A stretch of DNA of 64,000 nucleotides from Tretioscincus oriximinensis. Taxonomy: Eukaryota > Chordata > Lepidosauria > Squamata > Gymnophthalmidae. This document shows positions 9,274 through 20,800 of this stretch, one piece after another (position 1 is the first letter of the stretch; each line of letters begins with the position of its first letter). The position numbers and the translations under genes were made by a program. The notes beneath the pieces are model-generated. The model was not told the DNA's origin. It ran no database searches and saw nothing but the letters and a program-made list of their open reading frames with translations. Location: NCBI GenBank assembly GCA_022410635.1, contig JAJVDF010000217.1, positions 1,795,112-1,859,111 on the forward strand, written 5' to 3'.

Positions 9274-11683
9274 GTACAGCCCGGCGGTTCCGCGCCCTCC
9301 GCGGCCCCAGCGAAGCCTTAAAATACACTTTCACCCGCAGGGGCTCCAGCCGAGGAGCGATTAGTCTTACAGGGTACAAGGGAGGAATTTGTCCTTCGTC
9401 ATAGTATTGCACTTTTCCTATTAATTTGTTACCTTTGCCTTTAACACGAATATACATCAGCCTTTAAAAAACAAAACAAAAAGGTACAAAATCCTGCGCG
9501 CGCGGCCGAGCGGCGCTTCCCTCCCCAGCCGCCGGGCACATGGAACCGTCCCGCGGGGGGTCCAAGGGAGCGCATGGGGGGGGAGGGTCAGTGCCGAGGG
9601 AGCCCAGGGCTGGGGGGCTGCTTGCTGGCCCTCTCGCGGGGGGGGGGGGTGTCACGTAACGCGGCCTGAGAAAGAGGCGGCCAAGGGATCGCAAGGTGCA
9701 ACCTGTAGGCAGGAAAGGGGCCCATAACAGCCTCCAGGTGCCAGGCTAGGGCTGCCCGTCCACACGCCAAGGTAGGCCAAGGAAGGCCTCGTTCGGGGCC
9801 TGCCATAGTCTACACTAGCCTGGAGGCGGCAGGCGGCTATTCCGACATCTAAGGCCAGTGGCCCTTCTAAGCACCCATTGTGACGGGGAGGGGAAGTGCT
9901 GGAGGATACGCAGTGCAGGAGCTTGGCCTCTACATGCCGGAGCAGCCTGGTCTGTACTTCCAGGTCGCTGGGAACGGAGGACGGGTGGCCACGATGCCCC
10001 GGCACACGCAAACCCACCTTACGGGTTGGGCAGCAGCAATACCAGAAAAGCAGAAGGCACCACAAAGCGCCCCTCAGCCTCCGCCCAGGCCTTGTTCCGG
10101 CTGGTGCAAATCCTATGTAGTGTTGTTCCAGTGCCTGGATATTGCGGCCCAGAAGCAGGAGCCAGGCAGGGCTCGGAGCCCTTTGGAAGCTTTGCAGCCA
10201 CAGGCAGCCAAGGGTTGCTTTGACACACACNCCCCAGTTCCTGCTTCCAGCCCTCAGAAGTCCCTTGCAAAGCACCTCCTGCCCCCCGTGGGGCCTGGGG
10301 TGGGCCGTAAACGTAGCGTAACAGTTCAGTAAACAAGGTTTCTCTTGGAGTGAAAACCAAGTGGGTGAAGAGCAGAGGAGCCTGGCCAGGGCAGGGACCG
10401 TGCAGGAGGAGGAAGACGCGATGCCGCCTAAGGTCTTGGGGGAACCAGGGAATTCAGCCATGACACCCACCTTCACTTGCCACCCTCTTGGTGCTCAGGC
10501 AGCTTCTAGGAAAGCGGCGCCTGGAGGCCACACGCGGCTCTTGGGCCACGAGGGAAAGAGGCTTTGGGTTTAATGGAAGTCGCAGGAAACGCATCGTCTT
10601 GCGCTCTGCAGGGACAACCCTGGGCAAGAGCTAAAGGGCCCCAGTCCAGCTAAAGGCCTCCCCCCAGATAAGAGGAAGGAGGCCATGGGGGGCCACAAGG
10701 GACCCTTCCGGGGGGCTGAGGCACAACGCTGAGCATTTCCTCCTTTGAAAAGGCAGGGGAAGGTGGCACAGAGGAGCTGCCTGGGGAAACTGTTACCGTT
10801 CCATGTACAGTTTTATTTCCACTTATTTTACATCTGATGCTTCCAGAAGGACTGACCAAAACTTTCCTAATGCTAAGCATGTTCGTAGGAAAGCAGTAAT
10901 ACTGTCACGGGGCTCCTCTCTGCAATCAGTGGGAGCAGGAGCTGCGGCTGCTGCTCACTGTCAAGCAAGTTGCCCTTGGTGGACAAAATGTGCACAGAAT
11001 TCAGCCCCTCCGTGGACAACCACCCCAGGGTACGCTCCCCTCAGCTGCCCGGCCACACGCCCCCTTGGCTGACCTCCCACAGGCACAACTCGCCCTGGGG
11101 AAGGCAAGAGGCAGGAAGGGCCGAGGAGCCTGTGGAGGCATGGAATGGAGGCGCCACACGGCTATGTCAGTTCAAGGTAATCTCCAGCCTCAAGAATGTT
11201 TCAAAATTCCCGCTTGCTTTGCTTGTGGAATTCTGAGTTTGTTTTGTGCCAGCCCATTTCTGAGATCAAGTACAGCTCCCTGGTGGGCCAAGAGCAGCAG
11301 GAGCGGCAGGGAAACGTCCTTCATGGGGAACCTCTCCGGACCCTCCCCCTGGGCTCCTAGCAGGGGGCTCCTAGCAGGGGGCACCTAGATCTGCATGGTC
11401 CAAAGCAACGCCAGGGAATCACAGGGGGGCGCGGGGGCTGTTAAATATGTGGGGTGGGAGGACCCTCTCGAAAAGGCAGCCTAATCCAAGAGCGTAAAGT
11501 AGTCGCTACCCTGACCTTTGGTTCAAGCCCATTGGTGTCCCGCCTGGCTGTCGGCCACGTGAGCTTCTCCCCGCTGCTCTACTGGCATTGGGTGTGCGGT
11601 GGAGCCTTGCTGCCAGATTGAAACAGAAAAGCACCCAGACCCCCCCCTCCTCCCGGGCACAGGCAGCCCCTCTGCCATCCCCA
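9274..11683 (-). other. DSTYK 3' untranslated region (inferred)
   Basis: From the stop codon to the poly(A) signal at 9268, about 2.4 kb without an intron or coding frame that I can support. It contains a short direct repeat (GGCTCCTAGCAGGG, 11354-11390) and one copy of the GGCCTGCCATAG motif at 9797. The extent is inferred from the signal only. Confidence 0.5.
10812..10817 (-). terminator. Possible alternative DSTYK poly(A) signal
   Basis: A second minus-strand AATAAA, 867 bp past the stop codon. Use unknown. Confidence 0.35.
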
Positions 11684-11871
11684 TCAGGTGGAGTCATCCA
11701 AGCCTTTGTGCACCCGCTCCAAGTTTGGCCGGCACAGGCGGTCCATGATGCCCTGCAGCATGGGCTGAACGATGCCCAGGAGGGGCCGCTGGGAGGGGTC
11801 TCCATCCCAACAGGCTTCCATCAGCTGCCAGCATTCCTCGTCGAAAGCAGGGAGCCGCTCTGGACGGACAC
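11684..11871 (-). CDS. DSTYK: DSTYK coding exon 13 (stop codon)
   Basis: Acceptor CTCCCAG. Encodes [20 protein letters not shown], then [20 protein letters not shown] and [21 protein letters not shown], followed by TGA at 11684-11686. Kinase C-lobe end with the W-D-G-D-P..RP motif. Confidence 0.97.
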
Positions 11872-14800
11872 CTGGGAGAGAAAGAGCCAAGGGAGGAAGG
11901 GTTGGCGTCTAGATTCTTCTGTGCCCCCTGCGCCCCTTCCCACCCAAGGGGCCCCAGCTCAGTCACAACGACAGGGTGCAGATGGCGCAGGGCCAGTCAG
12001 GTACCGTGAGAGGAGGCAGGACTGATAACCGAGCAGCCCGAGGGGGTGCCACTGACTCAGCCGAAGGGGAGGGCACACCTCTGCAAGGGGCCTACCGGGA
12101 GGCCTGAGGGGGCANGCAGGCATGGGGGGCGGGGGGGCTGCCTCAGAGCTATTCTGCAGCAATCCTCCCACGTTCTCCTTCCCAGGCGTTCTCCTGGATG
12201 GGCAAGGGGACAGGGCATCCCCAGGGGCGGCTGGCACAACCCTCAGGAAGCTTCAGCACGGCAGCCAAAGGCAGACCGGCCGGGTGCGCTCTGCCCCCGC
12301 AGCCCTGAGCCCCTTTGCAGCTGCCACTTCCTGCTGCGCTCGCTGCTTCCCCGCAAGTGCCAAGGACAAGGGAACCAGGCTGGGCTGCTTGCTTGGGGCT
12401 CGGCTGCTCCAAAGGGCCTTACAGGGACTGCCTGGCAGCAAGGCCAGAGAAACCTGCAGCCGAGAGCACGTGCTGGGCCTGGGAGAGGCTCCCCCTACCA
12501 GCAGGCAGTTCTGAGCTCTTCCAGTGGCCCCCAGCCTACCTTTCCGCACGTTGTTCCACAGGTGGTCTTTGCTAGCGCAGCGTTCAAAGGCCTCGGGCAG
12601 CTTCACATGCCCTGAGCAGATGTACCAGAAGAGGATGCCAAACGCATAGACGTCCACAGAGTTGTCATATTTTCCTGGGCCAGGCAAACAGGAAACATTG
12701 GGTTCAGAATGGCTTTCTGTGAATTGCAGCCTGACCGTGAAGCGCACCGGGCCAGCAGAGGCCTCAGCACCAGGAGGCCGCCCTCAGGGCCTCCCCATCC
12801 CCAGGCGCCGAGCGCCTGTGAGAAGCCACGAAGCGGCCGCGGGTCCCTGGGGACATTCCCTGTGTAGCCCTGAAATCCCCAGAGGGAGGCAGATATTCTA
12901 TCCCCCAGGTAAGCCTCGGACTCTGGGGCGACCTTGGGTCGAATCCTGCATGGGACAGGCAAGGGGAAGAAACTGTTTCATCCCTCGCACAGCAGGAGGG
13001 CCAGAGTCACGTCTGGAGGCAGACGCTGCAGGAGGGGCAGGGCAGGCGCAGCTGAGGGAAAGGCTTATATTCGAAGCTGCTTCGCTCTGCCCCAGAATTA
13101 ACAAAAGGGCAGCTATGATGGAAGGAAAGGAAGCGTCAGCCACCCACGTCCCCATATCAAGTCTACTCTAATGGATCCCAGTGCCAAGGCAACAAAGGCT
13201 TGTAAAGACACATGGGCAGAACTCAGGGCACCCCNCCCACTGCTGGCCCCTCTCTGCCGCCCCCTCCCTCCCCTTCCCAAGGGGAGCTGGGCTGGGGAGG
13301 CACAGCAGGGCCTTGGCAAAGGGTTCTGCTCTCCCTCCGGCCTTCTAAAGGGAACAAGCGGGGGGAGGGGGGGTGCTCACCTGTGAAGAGCTCAGGAGCC
13401 ATGTGGATGGGCGTCCCCACAATACTGCCAGACATCATGGCCTCGGGCTTGCAGAATCCCAGGTCCGTGATCTTCGCTCGGCTGCTCTTGTCGAGCTGTG
13501 AAGAATTCCGGACATGCGTCACTCCCTTCTCTAAAGGACCCAAGGAAGACAAGTCATCCCATTCCACAGGCACCCGGCCAAAGCAGCAAGTGGCGCCACA
13601 AGCAGAAGCCCAGGCGCCTGCCCTGAGCTCAGGTCCCCCTTGGCAAGGGCCACGTCTCCTGCTGCCCAAGGGGGCAAAGCGCAGGGGGATCTGCAGCGGC
13701 TGCAGCAGGAGCCCAGGAGGTGGCGCCACAGGGCCCCTTCTGCAGGTTGGCTTCAGCAGGAACCCTTGAGGGCCACCCCTGCCCCTGGAATGTCCCCTTC
13801 TCGGCCCCGGAGGAGTCGCCTCTGGCCTGCGTGCCTGCAGACTGAATGGCTGCTTCTTCGTCCCGAATAGGAGTTCAGGAGTTTTTTCCTGCTGTTTCCA
13901 ACATCTCCTCAAATGTGGCTAATTTAAACAAGAGGCAGCAGAAAGGAACGTGTGTGTGTGTGAGTATGTGTGTCGCTGCTCCAGTGAAGACCAGGCCCCG
14001 AGGCCTCCCACTCGCTCTGTCTGCCCCTCCCCAGGGCTTCCGTCTCCAGTTTCCGGTTTCACAGGGCAGGGAGCCCTTTACGGACTCCTCCCTCTCTCCC
14101 CATCCTCTTCATTTTCACCTCAAAGCAACGGCCTGGCGGAGGTTTCCCCCCCACCAGGGCTCCGGCCTTCCCCAGCCACAGAGAAGCCCCCAGCCAGCCT
14201 CACCAGCACGTTCTTCAGCTTGATGTCCCTGTGAACAAGCCCCTGGCTGTGCAGGAACCGGATCCCTTCCACCACATCCAGAGCAATCTGCAGCCTTGTC
14301 TCCAACGCCAAGCCAGCCTGTAAAAAAGANGGGTGGAGAAGGATCAAGCCTCCCTCCCGGCTTCCCCCAACCACGGGCNGGCCGCTCTGAGGAGCCCCTC
14401 CGCCCTGGAACGAGGTTCGCCCCGTGGGACGGTCCTTACGCGGGATGCTCAGGAGCCAAGGGAGATGGGGAGGCCGGGGGCGCTTCTGCCGCTCACCTTC
14501 AAGCCCGTGTAGAGGTCCCTGTGCAGCTGCTCCATGATCAACAGGACGGCGATGCTGGAGCCTCCCCCGTAGCCGTAGTCGATGACGGAGCCATGGAGAT
14601 CCACCAGGCGCTGGTGCTTCGGCAGGGACCTAGGGTGGGAAGCAGGGAGAGTGAGGCAGGGCANTCCTTGCGAAAGGCGCTCCCTTCCGGCGGCCTTCTG
14701 CACGAGGCGGGTGTCCTGTGCCTTGGCAGACACGGAAGAGAACGCCAGCACCACTGTGGGCAGACAAGGCAACACAGAATGACACAAACCAAGGCCATGG

Positions 14801-17800
14801 TATGGGTCTGGGGCGGCCAGGGCTGACGGTGTGCCAGAAGCGTCTTCCTCACGCTACACAAATGCCAAGTGGAAAGAGGGGGGCCCTGGCCCCCCATTCC
14901 CTGCCCGCGCAAGGGGAGGCCTGACCGTGGTCGCCTCCCTCTAAGGAAGCACCAGCGCCACCATCAAAAGCTGTCAGTGGACGGGGAGGATGTGCAGGCA
15001 GCAGCAGCAGAGGGTTGCAGAATGAGAGAAGGTCCCTGGGCTCCCTCCCACCTACCTCATGTAGTGGAACTCCAGGGCAAGGTCGTTCCAGTGCTTCTCG
15101 TCGGGCGGAACCACAGACTTGAGGGCGCAGGGGAAATGGCCTCCCCAGGCGTTGCACAGGTAGACCACACCGTACTGCCCCCGGCCCAGCTCACGGCCTA
15201 GCTTGGGCTTCCCTGCAACGGAAGTGTCGTCGGCCCGGTCAAGCACCCGAGGGACTCGGGATACTCACCGGCTCGGCCTGGGTCAGGAATGAGGGCGGCG
15301 TTCACACGGGAACCGGGGTGGGGACCTCGTATCCCTCTGATGTGAGGCCCCTTTTCTCACGGCCCCCCATGGAGTGCAGGAGGCAGCTGTGCCGACAGAC
15401 TCACCGTACAAGAGGACGTCCTGCAGGGACCGGCTTTCCAAGGAGAGGCGGGCCAGGCGAGGGGCGTGGTCCTTCCTCACCTTCAGCCAAAGGTCCTCCG
15501 TCTTCTCCAGTCGGCCGGAGTGGCCGGCCTCCAGCTGCCAAGGGAGGGGGGGAGGAGAAAGGGGCCTCTGGTGAAGGGCAGCAGCCACACGCCAAGCAAA
15601 AGCTCTTCTTGTGGCCAAACTGAAACCCCTTCCTATATTGGTTTTCTTCCCATAAATCAAACCACGTCCACCTCCCACCAAGTGGGACCTCAAACAGCCT
15701 CCCCACCCAGCCTAGAAGGGCACTAAAAACATTTGGGGCGCCCCTCAAGGAGGGTCTCTGCATAGCCTGAATGAAAGGGCTGAGAAACGAAGCACGAACC
15801 CCGGAAGGTAACCGGCATTCAAAACAGAAGCCCCTGCGTGGTCCAAGCGGGGCCCNTCATGGACCCTTTCCAAAGCTGCTGGGTTTTGTGCTTTTTCCTA
15901 GCAGGCTTAAAAGGGCGAGAGGGACAGAGAAGTGGATTCCAGCCAAGGGGCCTGACTTCCAGAAGAGGCGGTGGTGGCTGGGCAGCTTTAAGGCAGGCTT
16001 AGTCAGGGCCGTGGAAGCCAAGGGTCTCAGTAGCTCCTAGGATTGATCTCTCAGTCCTGCCACTAGGGAGCAGCAGCAGGCGGGACTGCCGGAGTGCCAT
16101 TTGCAGGGAGTGGAGGGAAGGTGAGAACAGGTTTTTCCTCCTCCTGCTTGATGCCTGGGAGCCACAGCTGGGCCACTGGACTGGAGGGGCTGTGGCCCCA
16201 TTCAGCAGGGCTCCTCTTCGGTCCTCCTGTGGCACCAGAGACCCTAACAAGGAAAACAGCGGCAGCAGGGGCTTCCCTAGGCAAGGCTACTTGGGTTCAG
16301 ANGCATGGAAGAATGGGTGTGGGTTAACCTTCACGCCCCTTCAGTGGGTCCCCAGCAGCGAGGGCTTAAGGGAGCAGCTGCTGAACCACGTTCCGCTTGG
16401 TCTCCCACTTAGGCGGCAGGAGGGAGGTGGGATTTTGGCCCAGGAAGCCGTTGCCCTTTCTGCCTGCGGTTTCTAGGTTGCCCTGGGAACAAGTTCCGGC
16501 ACCTTTTGACTCTTCCCTTGTGAGCGGGAAAGGAGCGTTTTCACACGGCACCTTCTGCCCTTCCAGCTCAAACCACGCGGTGCCTTCCTAGTCACCCCCA
16601 CAGAGGCCACCAGGGGCCAGAGTCGGTTTCCTCTCCTAACCTTGGCAGCCTCATCCTTTCTAAAAAGCTGTTCTTGCCCCTGGGCCCGGCCTTGCCCAAG
16701 GCTTCCAGCACCACTAGCCAGGCAGACTTTTGTCCAGGCCCCGGGGGTGGCAACGTGGTTTGGGTAAAAGGAACGGGAGGCAGAGCCAGAAGCTGAGCTC
16801 GCCCCACAGGGGATTCCGCTCCCCTTTGTCTACCAAGTCGCCTGCCAGGAGTTTCTAGTCATAATCCTGGGGAAAGAAGTCTCGGCCTCTTCCCAACATC
16901 CACAGCACCTCCCAGGCTAACTGCCAGGCCCAGGAAGCTGCATCCAGGCAGCTTGAGGAGTTCCTTGACTCACATACAATTAGAAGGAGAAGAGCAGGAA
17001 GAGGCAGAACAGGTAGAAGAATGAGGAGGAGGAGAGAAGGAGGAAATGGAGAAAGAACAGTGGGGTTTTATAGACCGCTTTTGTCTACCAGAAAGGGCCT
17101 CCATGAGCACCTCTTCGCCTCGTGAACTGTGACGAGCACCAAGGCCTCACGGAGGAGGGCAGGTATGAGTCTGACCCTCTGAGCACAAAGCCGGGCACAC
17201 AGCACCACGCCACCCGCTGCCAGGGGCCAGGGGAAGGGGGCTTATCACCTCATCTCCCCCACCCTCAACAGAGCTCAGGGGAACCAAGGTGCCATTCAGA
17301 GCCAGGGGAAGGGGGCGGAGGGCCAGGGGCACAGAAGGCGGCAGGCTGAAGGGTGGCGGCGGAGACAGACCTGCCGCAAGGAGGCTGCAAAGGCTTCGTG
17401 GGAGCTGTTGAGCCGCGTCCTGAACTGGCTGCAGATGCTCCTGGCCAGCCGAGAGGCGCTGAGGCTCTCGATGGCATCCTGGGCCACTTTCCTCTTCCAC
17501 TCGCTCGTGATGGTCGGGGGGCTCACCCAGGTGATCCGCTGGATTATCTAGGGGCGCATGAGAGACGGGGTTCACCGTTAAACTGCAGGCTTCCCACTCC
17601 CCTCTCCCCCCACCCAATAATACCCCTTCCCCAACCCCAGCAGCCCGGCTCCTGGCCCTGCTTCCCAGCGGCCCTTTGCCACCAGGTCGCCCAGGACTTT
17701 GGTGCCCCGTGGGAGAGCCCGTGGTGCCGCCTCTAAAGCCCCTGCCCCTTCACGCCTCTTCCGTCCGTACAAAAGAACCCCAATTCCATAGGGCAACGTG

Positions 17801-20800
17801 GGGGTTTAGTTAACGGCGATTGCATTGCCCGCCTTTGGGCATCACTGCTGAATGTTCTTCCAAATTGTTGGCCTCTAAGGTTTCCATATGGAAATTCTTT
17901 ATACCTGTTTGATTTGTTCCCACAGCATCCTGGATACTGTTGAACCAGAGTGAAAAGTGACCTCGACATGGTAAGCGGCATTTAGTATCTGCAAGCAGAA
18001 ACATTACAAAAACTGACGTCACTGCCTGTCCTACAGGTAATCAAGGGGAAGGAACCTTGGCAGGATGTGTTAACCAAACGCAGAAATGTCAAAAANGCAG
18101 AACTGTCAAAAACGCAGAACTGTCAAAAACGCTTCCATGGGAGTCCAGCAGGGGGCCCTGTAGCCCTTCGAGACTAACAGAAAGGGAGGCGGCAGGAGCT
18201 TCTGTAAACATGTGAACTTCCTCAGATGCTAGGGAAATAACCACGTGATGAGAGGCGTAAACTTGTCAAAGTGTGGGAATGCAAAATGGTGTTGGTTTAC
18301 TCCCGCCACAGCATCTGAAGCTCCTACCACCCCCTGTTGGTCTCCAAGGGCTACAAGGCCCTTGCTGGACTTTCTACTAACGTGGCTGTTTCTCTGAAAT
18401 CGACTCTCATGGTCAAAGAAATAGCCGTGTTCACCTGGGCCTAGCAAGGTCTGGCAAGGGGCTCTTTGGCACTTTAGGGACAAGGGAGGAGGGCAGGAGC
18501 CTTTGTAGACAAGGTGACTTCTTCAAAGGGGCACCTGAAGAAACAGAACTGCCCACCGAAGCTCCTGCTGCCTCCCTTTCCCTTGTTAGCCTCCGAGGGC
18601 TACAGGACCCCTTGGGGGAGTGCAGGGGCAATTCAGCCTTTTCCTGTGATGGCGAAGGGCAGCCTGGGCAGCTAGAAGCATAAGGACACACAAGCGACAT
18701 GGCGGGTGCTGAAACGCTGCTTCCGTTACCTGCTTTAGGTAGTTGCTTGTAAAATGCACAGTAAGGTCTTGCTGAGATTTCTCCAGGCTCCGGAGGCATC
18801 TTTCCAGCGTCCCCACAAAGCTTTCCCGCAAGTAGTCCACAGAACTTATCAGCTTGTTGGCAACTGCTTGGTTTAGCCGCGAAATTATTAGTTCTTGGAT
18901 TTGCTTAATGCAACATTTAATCTCTTTGGAACCAATAGGCTCTCCGTTCTCAGGGATTATAATATCTAGGAAAAGATGGGAAAAGAATTGTGACTCTGGT
19001 GGGAAAAGACATGCAGGCATATAAAGGGCCACCTAGAACTAATCAGTGACTGAAGGGTATAAAATCCCACGTGGGATGGATGAGGTGGAGAGGCAAAAAC
19101 TATTTCCTCCATCAGCCAACACTAGGACCAGGGAGAGTCCTTGAAGCTGATGGGGAGAGCAGGGAGGACGGACACAGGAAAGTGTTCTTTCACCCAGGGG
19201 ACCACCGGCCTTTGGAACGTCCTTCCAAGATGGGCATATATTACAGGCCCAAATTAGTCCATCTAAGAAGTCAGCCCTACTGATCAAAACAAGTCTTCGC
19301 ACAAAGCAGGCACTTAAGTGCACTTTAGAAATGCTTAAGTGCCTGGGTGCATTTGGGTTGAGTTAGGAACGTCTCCCATGCTGTGCACCCTTGGACAAAA
19401 AGATTATTAGGCTGGGCTGCCATAGTGGCCTCTTCCCTGGGGCTGCCCTTGGAAACGATTCNGAAGCTGCAGCAGGTGCAGAACACANCAGACAGGCTGC
19501 TGGCCAGATCAGCTGGCCGGACACACAGCACAGCTGTCTTGAGAGCTGCCCTGGCTGCCCATCTGCTACCGAGCCCAATCCAAGGTATTAAGAACATAAG
19601 AAGAGCCATCCTGGATTAGTCCAGCATTCTGCCTCGCAGAGGCCCACCAGATGAAGAAGGCAAAATATGCTCCTGTTCATGGCTCCCTGCAAGTAGCACT
19701 TCAGGAGTCCTGCCTGTTGCTCCATCCCGGAGGCAGCATCCAGACATCCATCCTAGTTGCCATTTATACCCTTGGTGTCCATAAAGCTGTCTAATCCTGT
19801 CTTGAAGCTATCCAAGCTATGAGCTACCACCAGGAAATAAATTCCACAGGTCGATGACCCTCTAGGTAAAAAAATACTTTCCTTTGCCCTAGTGTTGTGT
19901 GATAGAGAAAAGATTTTTTCCCTTGTCCATCCCATGCATGATTTTGTACACTTCAATCAGATCGCCTCTCAAACAACGTCNTTCAAGGCTGAAGAGGCCC
20001 AGAAGAAGAGGCACCTTCTCTAGTTCCACCATATCCCTCTTGAGATGTGTAATTCCAACCTACAAGGCCCTAAATATCTTGTGCCGCAGATACCTAAAGG
20101 AAGGCCTCCCCCCCTAACCAACCTGCTCATGCCTTAAGTCCTGCAGGGGAGGCCTCCTGCCTCTCTCAGTGGCAAAGAGGGTGGGGACCTGGGACAGGGC
20201 CTTCTCATGGCAGCCCAGGACTGAAGACTCCCCTCTTTTACTGGTCTTTGGTTGGAAGGAAAAACAGGCCCTATTTCTAAATGTGGTTTTTTTTTTATTT
20301 CTGCTTTTATTCACAGACATCCTTTGGGAAAAGGGCAGGATATATGTGCAAATAAGTAAATAAATAAACTCAAGATTATTTTTCAGGCTTTTTTAAAAGA
20401 CTGTTGAATGATGAACCAAATAGAAGTTTCATACTTAAGCATGTGACCTTATTTTTTATAAAGAAGCATTCCACTGGATTCAGTAAATATGTGCAGATCG
20501 ACTTCGATATCAATAAAGGCTTTAGTGAAAAGAGCATTATAGATAAACGCTTTATCATCATCACTCTTTATTAATAATATCAGCTTTCCCAGTTTAGCCA
20601 ACTGGCTTCTATTGGGTCTTGATCTGTTTCCCTTTGCTCCCATTGCCTGNTGCCTGGGGAATTTCCGCCCAGGTAAGGCTCACCAGGCTAAGGTGAGCCA
20701 CAGATTAAACAGGAGACCCACTGTTTATTCTTACGGCCACCTAGATGGCATCGGGCTATAAAATGCACAAGTTCACGCTTATTCTGGGTTACACCCCATG

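Larger units (their letters stand above)
17989..18729 (-). other. DSTYK intron 4, crowded with Penelope-tail-like repeats
   Basis: Holds a 17-bp tandem repeat (18081-18131) and at least three Penelope-tail-like pieces in both orientations (18140-18225 minus, 18298-18420 plus, 18490-18620 plus). Confidence 0.55.

Noticed and set aside
13223..13912. A 229-codon minus-strand frame containing the DSTYK D-L-G motif
   Set aside because: Exon 11 read through into both introns; only 13381-13495 is coding.
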